Part shown: piece after piece, positions 29,301 through 37,800 of the stretch
Layout: every line of letters starts with the position of its first letter
Numbering within the stretch: the first letter of the stretch is position 1
NCBI GenBank assembly: GCA_964429695.1
Contig: CAYSCS010000101.1
Location: 1 to 64,000, forward strand
DNA from: CAYSCS01 sp964429695
GTDB lineage: Bacteria; Acidobacteriota; Aminicenantia; Aminicenantales; Aminicenantaceae
DNA length: 64,000 nucleotides
Direction of reading: 5' to 3'
The notes under the pieces: model-generated
Databases searched by the model: none
Told to the model about the DNA's origin: nothing
The model's input: only the letters and a program-made list of their open reading frames with translations
Program-made: the position numbers and the translations under genes

Positions 29301-29845
29301 AGGTCATGGTCCTGGAGTTCGAGATAAAAGTCACCCTTCTCAAAGAGAGACGTGTATTCTAAAGCCTTCTGTTCTGCAATACCCTCCTCTCCCATTCTCA
29401 GGTAGAAGCTTATTTCTCCTTTAAGACAACCTGAAAGCCCTATCAAACCCTCGCTGTGTGCTTGAAGGAGCTCTTTATCAATTCGAGGCCTATAATAAAA
29501 TCCTTCGAGATAGCTTTTGGTAATGAGCTGGCAGAGGTTCTTATAACCCTTTTCATCCTTTACGAGGAGGGTAAGATGAAAATGGCCGGGTCCCTTCTCA
29601 TCCGGCTTCTTCTCGAAACGACTTCCTGGGGCAAGGTAAACCTCACAGCCGAGGATTGGCTTTATCTCCCTCTCCTTTGCCTGCTTGAAGAAATTTACTG
29701 CTCCAAATATGTTTCCATGATCGGTGAGAGCAACGGCGGGCATCTTGTGTTCCCAGGCGGCCTCGACAAGAGAACTAATCTTCATTGCCCCATCGAGGAT
29801 GCTGAATTCAGAGTGATTATGAAGATGAATGAACGAAGAATTCAT
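26369..29845 (-). CDS. dnaE: DNA polymerase III subunit alpha
   Basis: At 1158 residues it has the usual DnaE length. The N-terminal PHP domain begins with FIHLHNHSEFSILDGA. The polymerase active site includes PDIDIDFCGRR (near residue 410), and the glycine-rich PVGPGRGSAAGSL lies just upstream. The fingers and helix-hairpin-helix region follow, with FNKSHSAAYAYLAYRTAYLK. A C-terminal OB-fold (IKVAGIVTSLKTLKTRKEER) comes near 980. It is the replicative polymerase catalytic subunit. No DnaQ-type exonuclease domain is fused. It lies 107 bases downstream of guaA on the same strand and overlaps the convergent serine hydrolase by 4 bases. Confidence 0.97.
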   Translation of the reverse strand: MNSSFIHLHNHSEFSILDGAMKISSLVEAAWEHKMPAVALTDHGNIFGAVNFFKQAKEREIKPILGCEVYLAPGSRFEKKPDEKGPGHFHLTLLVKDEKGYKNLCQLITKSYLEGFYYRPRIDKELLQAHSEGLIGLSGCLKGEISFYLRMGEEGIAEQKALEYTSLFEKGDFYLELQDHDLAEQKELNPQLVKLAKKLGLPLVATNDVHYLRKEDAEMQDILLCIQTNKKVTDQDRIRFGSKEFYFKSSPEMLELFKELPEAIQNTIKIASKCNFDFPSGEYFLPLFKTSEGTSLSEYFDKVVREGFEARLKSLLPRIERGELPERRVYEERLEKEIRLVKEMGFEGYFLIVWDLVQMAGKKNIPVGPGRGSAAGSLLSYCLGITDIDPLEYDLLFERFLNPARITLPDIDIDFCGRRREEVIEYVTKKYGRENVCQIITFGTMAARQAVRDVGRALEVPLPEVDAIAKMIPPFGPEATIEGALKNIPQLKDLRDKNTKIAHLLSIAQKLEGQIRHPSIHAAGIVIAPKPLVEFMPLYQSVKGEITTQFPMQDIEALGLLKMDLLGLRNLTVIQDTIELVEKDTKQKIDLKQIPLDDEKTFEVFKSGNTDGVFQFESPGMKDLLRNFKPENFRDLIALNALYRPGPLKSGMTDEFIKRKNHPERVVYEFPELEPILKETKGIIVYQEQVMRIATEFAGFSMAEADILRKAMGKKETAMMKAQKQRFIQGARKKGISQAKATKLFEQIKYFAGYGFNKSHSAAYAYLAYRTAYLKAHYPVYFMAALLTSEAERGATSQVIKYINECKEMGIDVLPPDINESEFSFTVSKGAIRFGLSAIKNVGESAVRSLLKAREKRGKFTSPFDVFQDVDSKLVNRKVIESLIKAGAFDSLGWKRSQLFHLVETMIDYAHEVQRLRSSRQSFLFGHHVLEPREIPREIKEMREWDEPLFLSYEKDALGFYITGHPLRQFEKQLKRLVSYSLGDLDEGIDFNAEIKVAGIVTSLKTLKTRKEERMATFVLEDLSGRIEVVVFPDSYRKHYEILREDSLVWVKGKFFGEGENRRIHLMEIMPLSEALQKQAKRVILRIFLPGIEESIFEELRGILEKNPGGCPVLFELETPHSYRMVAQSSEITSVSPSEELTRAIKNLLGEDSILIEY

Positions 29846-29901
29846 TTTTGCTTATCAAAATCTCCCGAAGAAATAGCGAATCAGATTTTTAAATTAACTC
29901 A

Positions 29902-29927
29902 AGAGGTTCTATTTGTCTAGAGCCTCT
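29902..29927 (-). terminator. Hairpin between guaA and dnaE (possible terminator)
   Basis: AGAGGTTCTA (29902-29911) and TAGAGCCTCT (29918-29927) pair as a 10-bp stem with one mismatch and a 6-base loop. It lies just after the guaA stop. The following minus-strand sequence is only moderately U-rich, so termination may be weak. Confidence 0.4.
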
Positions 29928-29952
29928 AAATAAAATCTTCATTTATTTCTTC

Positions 29953-31485
29953 TTATTCCCATTCAATTGTAGCAGGAGGTTTGGTGGTTATATCATATAC
30001 GACTCTATTCACTCCCTTTATCTCATTTACAATCCGGCTCGAGATGCGTCTAAGAAGCCTCGCGCTCGCCGGATACCAGTCAGCTGTCATCCCATCTACG
30101 CTCCTCACCAACCTCACAACTACCACACTCTCATAGGTTCTTCTGTCACCCATCACTCCCACTGATTTCACAGGGAGGAGAACAGGAAAGGCCTGCCACA
30201 GGCTGGGATAGAGTCCGGCCCTTTTGATTTCTTGAAGGAGAATATCATCCGCTTCTCTCAAGAGTTCCACTCTTTTTGGAGTCACCTCTCCCAGAATCCT
30301 TACTGCAAGCCCTGGCCCTGGGAATGGATGCTGGGCGATAAATTCCTTATCTACACCGAGCTCAGCGGCGATCTGCCTCACCTCGTCCTTGAAGAGCTCC
30401 CTGAGGGGCTCAATGATTTTAAATTTATGTTTTCGAGGAAGACCTCCTACGTTATGGTGAGACTTTATCCTTGCCGAAGGACCCTTTACAGATATACTCT
30501 CAATCACATCAGGATAAATCGTTCCCTGAACCAGAAATTCAACATTTCCTATTTTTTCTGCTTCTTTCTCGAAGATACGGATGAAAAGCTCTCCTATCAG
30601 TTTCCTCTTCCTTTCAGGAGAAACGATGCCCTTCAGCCTGCGCAGAAAAAGTTGCGAGGCATCCACTCCAATCACCTTGAGCGAGAGCTTCTTCTTGAAC
30701 TTTTTCATCAGCTCTTCAAATTGACCCTTCCTGAGGAGGCCGTTGTCCACGAAAATACAGGAAAGATTATCTCCCACTGCCTTCTTGACAATGAGGGAAG
30801 CCACTAACGAATCAACTCCACCACTCAAGCCACAGAAGATGCGTTTTCCGCGAACTCTTTCACGAATCTCCTCGACTTTCCTTTCCACAAAAGATTCCAT
30901 ATTCCATTCGGGTTTCAATCCTGCCAGGGTAAAGAGAAAGTTGGAAAGCACCTTTTTGCCTTCTCGAGTATGGATGACTTCAGGATGAAATTGGACTCCA
31001 AAGAGCTTCCTCTCCCTGGATTCGATGACGGCGAGTTCTGAATTTTCTGTTTCTCCAGAAATTATGAATCCTGGAGGCGGCTCAACGACTTTATCTCCAT
31101 GGCTCATCCACACCTCTCCACCTGCTTTTATTCCCTGGAGTAACCCCTCCTTCCACAATGGCTTAAGTCGGGCAAACCCATACTCCCTCTTTGCGGAAGG
31201 GGTCACTTTACCGCCTAAAAGATGGGCCATGATTTGTAAGCCGTAACATATGCCCAAAATAGGAATCCCGAGTTTGAAGATGGACCTTCCAAGAAGGGGT
31301 GCATTCCTTTCATAAACGCTTCCCGGACCCCCGGAAAGGATTATCGCCTGAGGATTTAGGGTTTTTATCCTCTCTGGGGTGAGATTGAATGGCCATATCT
31401 CTGAATAAACTCCAAGCTCTCTAATCTTTCTTGCGATGAGCTGGGTATACTGGGAACCAAAATCCAGGATGATGACTTTATTCAC
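29953..31485 (-). CDS. guaA: GMP synthase (glutamine-hydrolysing)
   Basis: The 510-residue enzyme has both classic domains. The class I glutamine amidotransferase has Cys80 in GICYGLQ with His167 and Glu169 in QFHPEV. The ATP pyrophosphatase domain has the PP-loop LSGGVDS near residue 225. The C-terminal dimerisation domain ends with PPATIEWE, the family terminus. It converts XMP, glutamine and ATP to GMP. Translation appears to start with GTG at 31485. A TAAAAT hexamer lies only 6 bases upstream, without a convincing -35 box or Shine-Dalgarno sequence. It is divergent from apgM across about 460 bases. Confidence 0.97.
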   Translation of the reverse strand: MNKVIILDFGSQYTQLIARKIRELGVYSEIWPFNLTPERIKTLNPQAIILSGGPGSVYERNAPLLGRSIFKLGIPILGICYGLQIMAHLLGGKVTPSAKREYGFARLKPLWKEGLLQGIKAGGEVWMSHGDKVVEPPPGFIISGETENSELAVIESRERKLFGVQFHPEVIHTREGKKVLSNFLFTLAGLKPEWNMESFVERKVEEIRERVRGKRIFCGLSGGVDSLVASLIVKKAVGDNLSCIFVDNGLLRKGQFEELMKKFKKKLSLKVIGVDASQLFLRRLKGIVSPERKRKLIGELFIRIFEKEAEKIGNVEFLVQGTIYPDVIESISVKGPSARIKSHHNVGGLPRKHKFKIIEPLRELFKDEVRQIAAELGVDKEFIAQHPFPGPGLAVRILGEVTPKRVELLREADDILLQEIKRAGLYPSLWQAFPVLLPVKSVGVMGDRRTYESVVVVRLVRSVDGMTADWYPASARLLRRISSRIVNEIKGVNRVVYDITTKPPATIEWE

Positions 31486-31911
31486 GCTCTGATTTTAACA
31501 TGAAGGGGGAAAAAATCCTATCCTTCTTGAAGGATGAGAAGGTAGAGATGAGTCATGAAAAAGAGCCTGCTTTTTGCAGAGAGAGTCTTTAATAAATTCT
31601 CTTCTTATAATCAGCATATTAAAAAACAGGTTATATGAAACCTCTGTGGTTAAGGATGAAAATAGAAAATATTTTGGGCACAGGGTAAGTCCAAAGCCTC
31701 AAGCCATAAATTACCAGTATGTTCAATTTTACATTTCTAAAGAGATAAATTATATGCGGCTTAGACTCTTCCTTAGCTCCGGTGAGAAAGAGGCTCTTTC
31801 GCCCTCCAGAGGGAACCTATTCTCTTCTCATTTACACTCTTAAAAAGAGAAGAGAGTCTACAAAAAATCCCTGGCCGAGAAAAAATTAAGCCTTCAAGAA
31901 AGGCTATTAAA
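31486..31911. other. Intergenic region between divergent guaA and apgM
   Basis: There is no gene I can support. A frame at 31574-31843 lacks family similarity and a start signal. The region is AT-rich, with an inverted pair CTCTTCTC/GAGAAGAG around 31822-31855 that may form a hairpin. Confidence 0.4.
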
Positions 31912-31940
31912 TTGACTTAACCACTTTAATTTCATATAGT
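31912..31940 (+). promoter_or_regulatory. apgM promoter overlapping the start region (leaderless-type)
   Basis: TTGACT (31912-31917), an exact 17-base spacer and TATAGT (31935-31940) form a strong sigma-70 promoter. The first in-frame ATG is at 31945 and a second at 31948. A start site about 7 bases after the -10 box would fall at the second ATG. There is no Shine-Dalgarno sequence. Confidence 0.75.
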
Positions 31941-31944
31941 TTCT

Positions 31945-33150
31945 ATGATGAACTGGGAAAAGCTTGCCAGAGAGCTAGTTCAAGAAACTGAATCTAAGAT
32001 AATCCTTCTCGTTCTGGATGGACTAGGCGACCTGCCTCTAGAGGGGAGGACTCCTCTTGAAGCGGCGCACAAACCCAATCTCGATCAACTTGCGGCAAAG
32101 AGTGTCTGCGGCCTTACTGACCCCATATTTAGAGGGATTACTCCAGGCAGCGGCCCTTCTCATCTTGCTCTCTTCGGCTATGATCCCTTGAAATACATCC
32201 TGGGGAGGGGAATTCTTGAGGCTCTTGGTCTGGGTGTTGAAGTCAGGGGAGAGGATTTAGTCGCCAGAGGAAATTTTGCCACCCTGAAAGATGGCCTCAT
32301 CGTCGACCGCAGGGCAGGAAGAATTTCCTCAATTGAAAACGAAAAGCTCTGCGCAAGGCTCAACGAGTCTCTGAGAAAGAGAAAAGGAGTGGGAATCACT
32401 CTTTTTCCAGGGAAAGAACACAGATTTGTGGCTAGATTCAGAGGGAAAAACCTTTCAGATTCCCTGAGCGATGCAGACCCCCAGAAAGAGAAAAATCCCC
32501 TGACCTATACAGAGCCACTCCATGAGGAAGCCAGGGAAACAGCAGTCCTCATCAACCGCTTCATCGATGAGGTCACAGAGATTCTGAAGGATTCACCGAA
32601 AGCAAACACAATCCTCCTCAGAGGATTTTCCAAACTTCCCTCCTTGCCCACCTTTTCCGAATTGTATGCACTCAAGGCTGCAGCGATAGCCAGCTATCCA
32701 ATGTACAAAGGATTGGCGCGGCTTTTGGGAATGGAGGTCGTTGAAGCGAACGAATCTCTGGAAGAGCTTTTTCTTGCCCTTGAAAATAATTACCAAAAAT
32801 ACAATTTCTTCTATCTCCATGTGAAAAAGACAGATACAGCAGGGGAAGACGGTAATTTTGAGGCAAAAAAGAAAGCAATCGAAGAAGTGGATGAATTCAT
32901 CCCCCGGCTTGTTGCCTTGAAGCCTGAAGTGCTGGTGATTACTTCCGACCATTCTACTCCTTGCCTTTTAAAATCCCACTCCTGGCATCCCAATCCTCTT
33001 CTTCTCTTCTCTCGAACATGTATACCGGATGAGGTGGAAATCTTCACAGAAAGAGGATGCAGTAGGGGATATTTAGGAAGATTTGAAGCCATTTATCTCA
33101 TGCCCTTAATACTCGCCCATGCAGGTAAATTAAAGAAATTTGGAGCATGA
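31945..33150 (+). CDS. apgM: 2,3-bisphosphoglycerate-independent phosphoglycerate mutase, archaeal-type
   Basis: The 401-residue protein belongs to the alkaline-phosphatase-like superfamily, in the shorter archaeal/bacterial apgM branch. Visible metal and catalytic motifs are LLVLDGLGDLP (about 22-32), the nucleophile serine in GSGPSHLALFGYDP (about 73-86), KTDTAGEDGN near 295 and TSDHSTPCLL near 335 with the later HSWHPNP. It interconverts 3- and 2-phosphoglycerate in glycolysis and gluconeogenesis. The start may be 31945 or 31948; the promoter position favours the second. The downstream amidase follows after 44 bases on the same strand. Confidence 0.93.
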   Translation: MMNWEKLARELVQETESKIILLVLDGLGDLPLEGRTPLEAAHKPNLDQLAAKSVCGLTDPIFRGITPGSGPSHLALFGYDPLKYILGRGILEALGLGVEVRGEDLVARGNFATLKDGLIVDRRAGRISSIENEKLCARLNESLRKRKGVGITLFPGKEHRFVARFRGKNLSDSLSDADPQKEKNPLTYTEPLHEEARETAVLINRFIDEVTEILKDSPKANTILLRGFSKLPSLPTFSELYALKAAAIASYPMYKGLARLLGMEVVEANESLEELFLALENNYQKYNFFYLHVKKTDTAGEDGNFEAKKKAIEEVDEFIPRLVALKPEVLVITSDHSTPCLLKSHSWHPNPLLLFSRTCIPDEVEIFTERGCSRGYLGRFEAIYLMPLILAHAGKLKKFGA

Positions 33151-33194
33151 TTAAGACTTAATTATTTATTACTTAATTTATAGAAATAATATAA

Positions 33195-34340
33195 ATGCTT
33201 CAGAAGCGAATCTTCATCTCAAGTGTTGTTTTTCTTCATATTCTTCTCTTCGCCTCTTTTTCTGATAAGAGAAAAGAAGTCTCAAACCTTCGCTACTACT
33301 CCCACCCCACCCATACTCGGATCGTGGTCGATATGGAAGAGCTCAGAGAATATAGTTTCAAGGAGCTTCCTGCACCTGATCGCATCTATGTCGACATCTA
33401 CCAGGCAAGGCTCAACCCCCTCCTTCATAACAAGACTTTTTCCGTCTCTAACGAATACATAACTCAGGTGAGGATAGCTCAGACGACATCTTCAACAGTA
33501 AGGGTAGTGGTGGACCTCGATTTCAGTAAAATAAAGCGCTATCATGTGTGGCATATCTTTGACCCTTTCCGGGTGGTGGTGGACATCTATCCAACGCTAA
33601 AAATACCTGAACCCCCTCAACCAGCCAAAGAAGGCTACAGCATGGCAAGGCAGCTCGGCTTGGGAATCAAGACTATTGTCCTTGACCCCGGACATGGAGG
33701 AAAAGACCCGGGCTGCATAGGTAAAAATGGCCTCCAAGAAAAGGAAATAGTCCTCGATGTCTGCTTGCGACTCAAAAAGCTCTTTGAAGAGAGAAAAGAC
33801 CTGGAAACAATCCTCACCAGGGAGAAAGACATCTTCATTCCTCTTGAACAGAGAACCGTGATTGCTAATCAGAAAAGGGCGGATCTTTTCATTTCCATCC
33901 ATGTTAACTCAAGCTATGATAAAAGACGCTCTGGAGTGGAAACCTTCTATCTCAATTTCAGCCATGACCCCTCGGTAAATGAGATTGCTGCTCGCGAAAA
34001 CGCAACCTCCACCAAAAACATCAACGAGATGAAGTTGATAATCGAAAAAATTATCCAGAACAGTAAGATCGTCGAATCAAAGGAACTCGCGGAAAGAATC
34101 CAAAAGAATATGATAAAAACACTCTCAAAAAAATACCCAGAGATAAGAAGCCTTGGCGTCAAGGGAGGGCCTTTCTGGGTTTTGATTGGGGGAGAAATGC
34201 CTTCTATCCTGATAGAGATTTCCCATCTAAGTAATCCAAAAGAAAGCGAACTCCTAAAGACGCAAGAGTACAGGGAACAAATCTCCCGTGGAGTCTACGA
34301 AGGCATCCTAGAATACATTCAATCTCTGGGGAAAGGATAA
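33195..34340 (+). CDS. N-acetylmuramoyl-L-alanine amidase (AMIN + Amidase_3)
   Basis: The 381-residue exported protein has a short signal peptide (about 1-20). An AMIN domain at about 28-130 (SNLRYYSHPTHTRIVVDME) targets such enzymes to septal peptidoglycan or the cell envelope. The zinc amidase domain at about 155-378 has IVLDPGHGGKDPG, the later LFISIHVNS and the catalytic glutamate in SILIEISHLSN. It cleaves the amide between N-acetylmuramic acid and the stem peptide, usually for daughter-cell separation (AmiC-like). It follows apgM by 44 bases and precedes the DUF362 gene by 5 bases. It is probably the middle of a plus-strand operon of mixed function. Confidence 0.93.
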   Translation: MLQKRIFISSVVFLHILLFASFSDKRKEVSNLRYYSHPTHTRIVVDMEELREYSFKELPAPDRIYVDIYQARLNPLLHNKTFSVSNEYITQVRIAQTTSSTVRVVVDLDFSKIKRYHVWHIFDPFRVVVDIYPTLKIPEPPQPAKEGYSMARQLGLGIKTIVLDPGHGGKDPGCIGKNGLQEKEIVLDVCLRLKKLFEERKDLETILTREKDIFIPLEQRTVIANQKRADLFISIHVNSSYDKRRSGVETFYLNFSHDPSVNEIAARENATSTKNINEMKLIIEKIIQNSKIVESKELAERIQKNMIKTLSKKYPEIRSLGVKGGPFWVLIGGEMPSILIEISHLSNPKESELLKTQEYREQISRGVYEGILEYIQSLGKG

Positions 34341-34345
34341 TTGCA

Positions 34346-35233
34346 ATGAAGAGAAGAGATTTTCTGAAAGAAATAGCCATAGGAAGCCTGATGATGAAGT
34401 TTAATCCCTCTCTTCTTAAGAGCGAAAAAAACAGTCCCGACCTTTCTCTCGTGCAGGGAGAATCTCCCTCTGAAATAACCAAGGAAGCCGTGGCTTTGCT
34501 GGGGGGTATGACACGCTTCGTTTCCCGAGGAGACGTAGTCCTCATCAAACCGAATATTGGCTGGGATAGAACACCTGAACAGGGGGCCTGTACCAACCCC
34601 GCTGTTGTTTCCACCCTCGTTGAGCTCTGCTTGAATTCTGGCGCTAAGGAGGTGAAGGTTCTTGACAACACCATCAACCCCCCTCAAAAAACGTACGCTC
34701 GTTCTGGAATCGCAGAAGCGGCACAAAAAGCTGGAGCCAAGGTTCTTTTTGCCAATCCCCATCGCTTAAGAAAAATGGCCATCGGTGGAGAATGGCTCAA
34801 GGAATGGGAGGTTTTCACAGATTTTGTGGAAGCAGACAAGCTCATCAATGTCCCTGTGGCCAAGACGCACAGCCTCTCAAGGGTTACGCTGGGGATGAAG
34901 AACTGGCTGGGTGCAATTGGCGGAAAGCGCAATCAGCTCCATCAGAACCTCGACCCTGCCATGATTGACCTTGCCGCCTTTTTCAATCCCTGTCTTACAG
35001 TCCTCGATGCCTACAGGATTCTCGTCCGAAACGGCCCTCAAGGAGGACGCCTTTCCGATACTCAATTATTCAAGAAAGTGGTGGCAGGTGTGGATTATGT
35101 GGCTGTGGATTCTATGGGAGCAACCTTCTTCGGCATAAGGCCTGAAGAACTGCGGTACCTTGAACTGGCAAAGCAAAAGGGACTGGGAGAGAACAATCTG
35201 GAGAAATTGAAAATTGAAGAAAAGAAGGTCTAA
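34346..35233 (+). CDS. DUF362 domain protein with Tat-like N-terminus
   Basis: The 295-residue protein begins MKRRDFLKEIAIGSLMM, a twin-arginine-like export signal. The body matches DUF362: DVVLIKPNIGWDRTP, CTNPAVVSTLVELCLNSGAK, VPVAKTHSLSRVTLGMKNW and a C-terminal YVAVDSMGATFFGI. The domain's biochemical role is not established. Members often occur fused to or beside 4Fe-4S ferredoxin domains. Here the next gene, overlapping by 20 bases, is a membrane polyferredoxin, so a joint role in an iron-sulfur redox process at the membrane is likely; this is inferred from linkage. No iron-sulfur cysteine motif is present in this protein itself. Confidence 0.85.
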   Translation: MKRRDFLKEIAIGSLMMKFNPSLLKSEKNSPDLSLVQGESPSEITKEAVALLGGMTRFVSRGDVVLIKPNIGWDRTPEQGACTNPAVVSTLVELCLNSGAKEVKVLDNTINPPQKTYARSGIAEAAQKAGAKVLFANPHRLRKMAIGGEWLKEWEVFTDFVEADKLINVPVAKTHSLSRVTLGMKNWLGAIGGKRNQLHQNLDPAMIDLAAFFNPCLTVLDAYRILVRNGPQGGRLSDTQLFKKVVAGVDYVAVDSMGATFFGIRPEELRYLELAKQKGLGENNLEKLKIEEKKV

Positions 35234-36806
35234 AAAATATCAAATCATCCAGACACTCCGCATTCTCAGTCAAATACTTTTCTTTGGAATCTTTCTCTAC
35301 CTTCTAGTGAATACCCACTTCCCTGGAGAAGATTACATTGGAAAAGTGGAGATCTTCTTCCACTTCGACCCTCTCCTCGCTCTGGTTACTATCCTCGCTT
35401 CAAGAACCGTCTTCCTTTCTTTTATCTTCGCTTCGCTCACTCTAATCCTCACCTTTGTCATGGGCAGAGTCGTTTGTGGCTGGGTCTGTCCTCTGGGGTC
35501 AATCCACCAGTTCTTTTCTTTTCTCTTCAAGAAATCAAGGCTCCTTCGTCCTAAAAAAGCCAAAGATAACCACACAGTCTGGAAATACTATCTTTTAGCC
35601 ATACTCCTTGTCTGTTCTTTGCTAACCCTTGATCTTGTGGGCATCCTTGACCCCCTTTCCCTCCTCTACCGCTCCTTTACCATAAGCATCTTGCCTTCTC
35701 TCGATTACAGCTTCAATGCCTTTCTCAACCTCTTATACAAAATAAAGCTAAGCTCTTTTGGAGACAATCTCGTCCAGTTTTTTAAGACTCTGGCCATAAA
35801 TCCCATCTTCCACCAGGGTTTTTTCATCGGAATAATCTTCATCAGCCTTGTCCTTCTGAATGTTGTTCGAGAGAGATTCTGGTGTCGTTTCCTCTGTCCT
35901 CTTGGTGCCTTTCTCGGAATCTGCGCGAGATGGAATGTACTCAAGCTCCGAATTGACGAGAAAAAATGCATCGAATGTGGTCTTTGCAACCTTCATTGTG
36001 AGACTCAGGCAAACCCCTTCCCCGAGGATGAATGGAGAAGTCCAGAATGCGTTTATTGTTTCACCTGTAGTTCCCTATGCCCCACAAGCGCCATCTCCTT
36101 TCCGATGAAATCTGGACCTGAGGAAATTCAAAAAATCAACTTCTCGCGAAGAAGGCTAATTTTAACCTCTCTTCTGGGGGTTATTGCCACGCCTTTCTTC
36201 AGGTTAAGCCCTGGAGCAAGGCGAGCCTCCCCGAGACTAATTCGCCCCCCCGGTGCTCTTTCAGAAAGCACTTTCCTCCAGAAATGCGTCAAATGCGGAC
36301 AATGCATGAAAGTCTGCCCCACCAATGCTCTCCAGCCCGCTCTGGGCGAGGCAGGTGCAGAGGGAATCTGGACTCCTATTCTCGTACCCAAGATTGGTTA
36401 TTGTGAATACTATTGCTCCCTCTGCTCCCAGGTTTGCCCTACAGGAGCGATACAGGAGCTCACAGTGGAACAGAAGCTCCAGACGAAGATAGGAACGGCT
36501 TGGGTTGATAAAAACCGCTGCATACCTTATAACCTGGGGACTCCCTGCATAGTCTGTGAGGAACATTGTCCAACTTCGCCCAAAGCGATAAAGCTGGTAG
36601 AGACAGCAGTCAAGACCCCTGAAGGCTCGATTAAAACTCCCAAGGCGCCTCATGTGGACCAGAAGATCTGCATAGGATGTGGGATATGTGAGAATAAATG
36701 CCCTGTGGTAGATTCCCCTGCCATCTATGTGACGAGTGTCGGAGAAAGCCGTTCAGAGCAGAATCAGATGCTCCTCGACCTCCTCATCGAAGAAGAGATC
36801 CAGTGA
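35214..36806 (+). CDS. Membrane polyferredoxin (NapH/YccM-like 4Fe-4S protein)
   Basis: The 530-residue protein starts with TTG at 35214, inside the preceding gene. Five hydrophobic helices (about 12-225) are interrupted by two conserved CPLG loops, CGWVCPLG near 88 and CRFLCPLG near 225, as in the NapH/NosR/RdxA families. The rest is cytoplasmic or periplasmic ferredoxin modules: CIECGLCNLHC, CVYCFTCSSLCP, CVKCGQCMKVCP, CSLCSQVCP, CIVCEEHCP and CIGCGICENKCP. A second Arg-Arg hydrophobic stretch (SRRRLILTSLLGVIATPFF, near 310) sits between the two halves. It should pass electrons across or along the membrane; donor and acceptor are unknown. It is translationally coupled to DUF362 and ends 4 bases before the convergent etfA stop. 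Confidence 0.87.
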   Translation: MKKRRSKKYQIIQTLRILSQILFFGIFLYLLVNTHFPGEDYIGKVEIFFHFDPLLALVTILASRTVFLSFIFASLTLILTFVMGRVVCGWVCPLGSIHQFFSFLFKKSRLLRPKKAKDNHTVWKYYLLAILLVCSLLTLDLVGILDPLSLLYRSFTISILPSLDYSFNAFLNLLYKIKLSSFGDNLVQFFKTLAINPIFHQGFFIGIIFISLVLLNVVRERFWCRFLCPLGAFLGICARWNVLKLRIDEKKCIECGLCNLHCETQANPFPEDEWRSPECVYCFTCSSLCPTSAISFPMKSGPEEIQKINFSRRRLILTSLLGVIATPFFRLSPGARRASPRLIRPPGALSESTFLQKCVKCGQCMKVCPTNALQPALGEAGAEGIWTPILVPKIGYCEYYCSLCSQVCPTGAIQELTVEQKLQTKIGTAWVDKNRCIPYNLGTPCIVCEEHCPTSPKAIKLVETAVKTPEGSIKTPKAPHVDQKICIGCGICENKCPVVDSPAIYVTSVGESRSEQNQMLLDLLIEEEIQ

Positions 36807-36810
36807 TTAT

Positions 36811-37788
36811 TCATTCAGCAAGGACTTTTTTGAGTTCCTCTTTGAGATAGGGGATAACTTGAAAGAGATCCCCTACAATTCCAAAATCTGCAACCTTGAA
36901 GATTGGTGCCTCAGGATCCTTATTCACGGCCACGATGTGTTTGGAAGAAGACATCCCCGCTAGATGTTGTATTGCCCCTGAAATTCCGAAAGCAAGATAA
37001 AGGTTTGGGGAGACGGTTTTCCCCGTCTGACCAACCTGATGCTGATGGTCAATCCAGCCCGAATCCACTGCAGAGCGCGAGGCTCCTACGGCTGAATGAG
37101 GTAAAATTGCAGCAAGCTCTCTGAGTAATTGAAAATTTTCTGGGCCCTTCATCCCTCTCCCTCCGCTTACCACGATATCTGCCTCGGTGACATCAAGCTC
37201 TGCCCCCTCTTCCTTCAAGACCTCGAGTACTTTTGCCTTTATCTGCTCTTCCTCTACCTTCACCTCTTTCTTGATTATCTCTCCTTGAAATTCTCGAGGC
37301 TCAAGAAGAGGAAAAACATTCGGTCTCAGGGTCGCCATCTGCGGCATGCTCTTTAGCCTGAATGTTGCCAGAGCCTTGCCGGCAAAGATAGGCCTCACAA
37401 CTTCAAGCCTTCCTTCTTTTATTTCAGTCTTTATGCAGTCAGAAGCGAGTCCAACTCCAAGCTTGGCGGCAAGTCGAGGTGCGAGGTCCTTGCCCATGGA
37501 ACTAGCAGAAAAGAAGATAATCTCTGGTTTTATTTCTTCAAACAGAGAAAAAAGAGCCATGGAATATCCCTGAGCTGAGTAGCTGCGGAGGAGCGGGTTC
37601 TCTAAGAGGTAAACTTTGGAAGCCCCATAGCGGAAGACTTCCGGAGCAAGGGAATCTAAATTATCTCCCACCATTACTCCGTAGACTTCAACTCCAAGTT
37701 CTTCTCCTCTTCTCTTCGCTTCAGAGAGAGCCTCAAAAGATGACTTCTTTATTTTTTCTTCTCTAATTTCTATAAAAACAGTAAGCAT
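36811..37788 (-). CDS. etfA: Electron transfer flavoprotein subunit alpha
   Basis: The protein is 325 residues from the ATG at 37788, which follows GGAGGGAATA. A TTG at 37800 would add four residues and lies inside the ribosome-binding site. The N-terminal EtfA/B-type alpha/beta domain is followed by the FAD domain (about 195-325), with VVSGGRGMKGPENF, AVGASRSAVDSGW and VSPNLYLAFGISGAIQHLAG. With EtfB it carries electrons between acyl-CoA or other flavin dehydrogenases and the membrane. No dehydrogenase is adjacent, and I cannot tell from this whether it bifurcates electrons. It lies 12 bases after the etfB stop. Confidence 0.95.
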   Translation of the reverse strand: MLTVFIEIREEKIKKSSFEALSEAKRRGEELGVEVYGVMVGDNLDSLAPEVFRYGASKVYLLENPLLRSYSAQGYSMALFSLFEEIKPEIIFFSASSMGKDLAPRLAAKLGVGLASDCIKTEIKEGRLEVVRPIFAGKALATFRLKSMPQMATLRPNVFPLLEPREFQGEIIKKEVKVEEEQIKAKVLEVLKEEGAELDVTEADIVVSGGRGMKGPENFQLLRELAAILPHSAVGASRSAVDSGWIDHQHQVGQTGKTVSPNLYLAFGISGAIQHLAGMSSSKHIVAVNKDPEAPIFKVADFGIVGDLFQVIPYLKEELKKVLAE

Positions 37789-37800
37789 TATTCCCTCCAA

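Noticed and set aside
31574..31843. 89-residue plus-strand frame between guaA and apgM
   Set aside because: No ribosome-binding site, no family pattern, and it lies in the promoter-side spacer of divergent genes.
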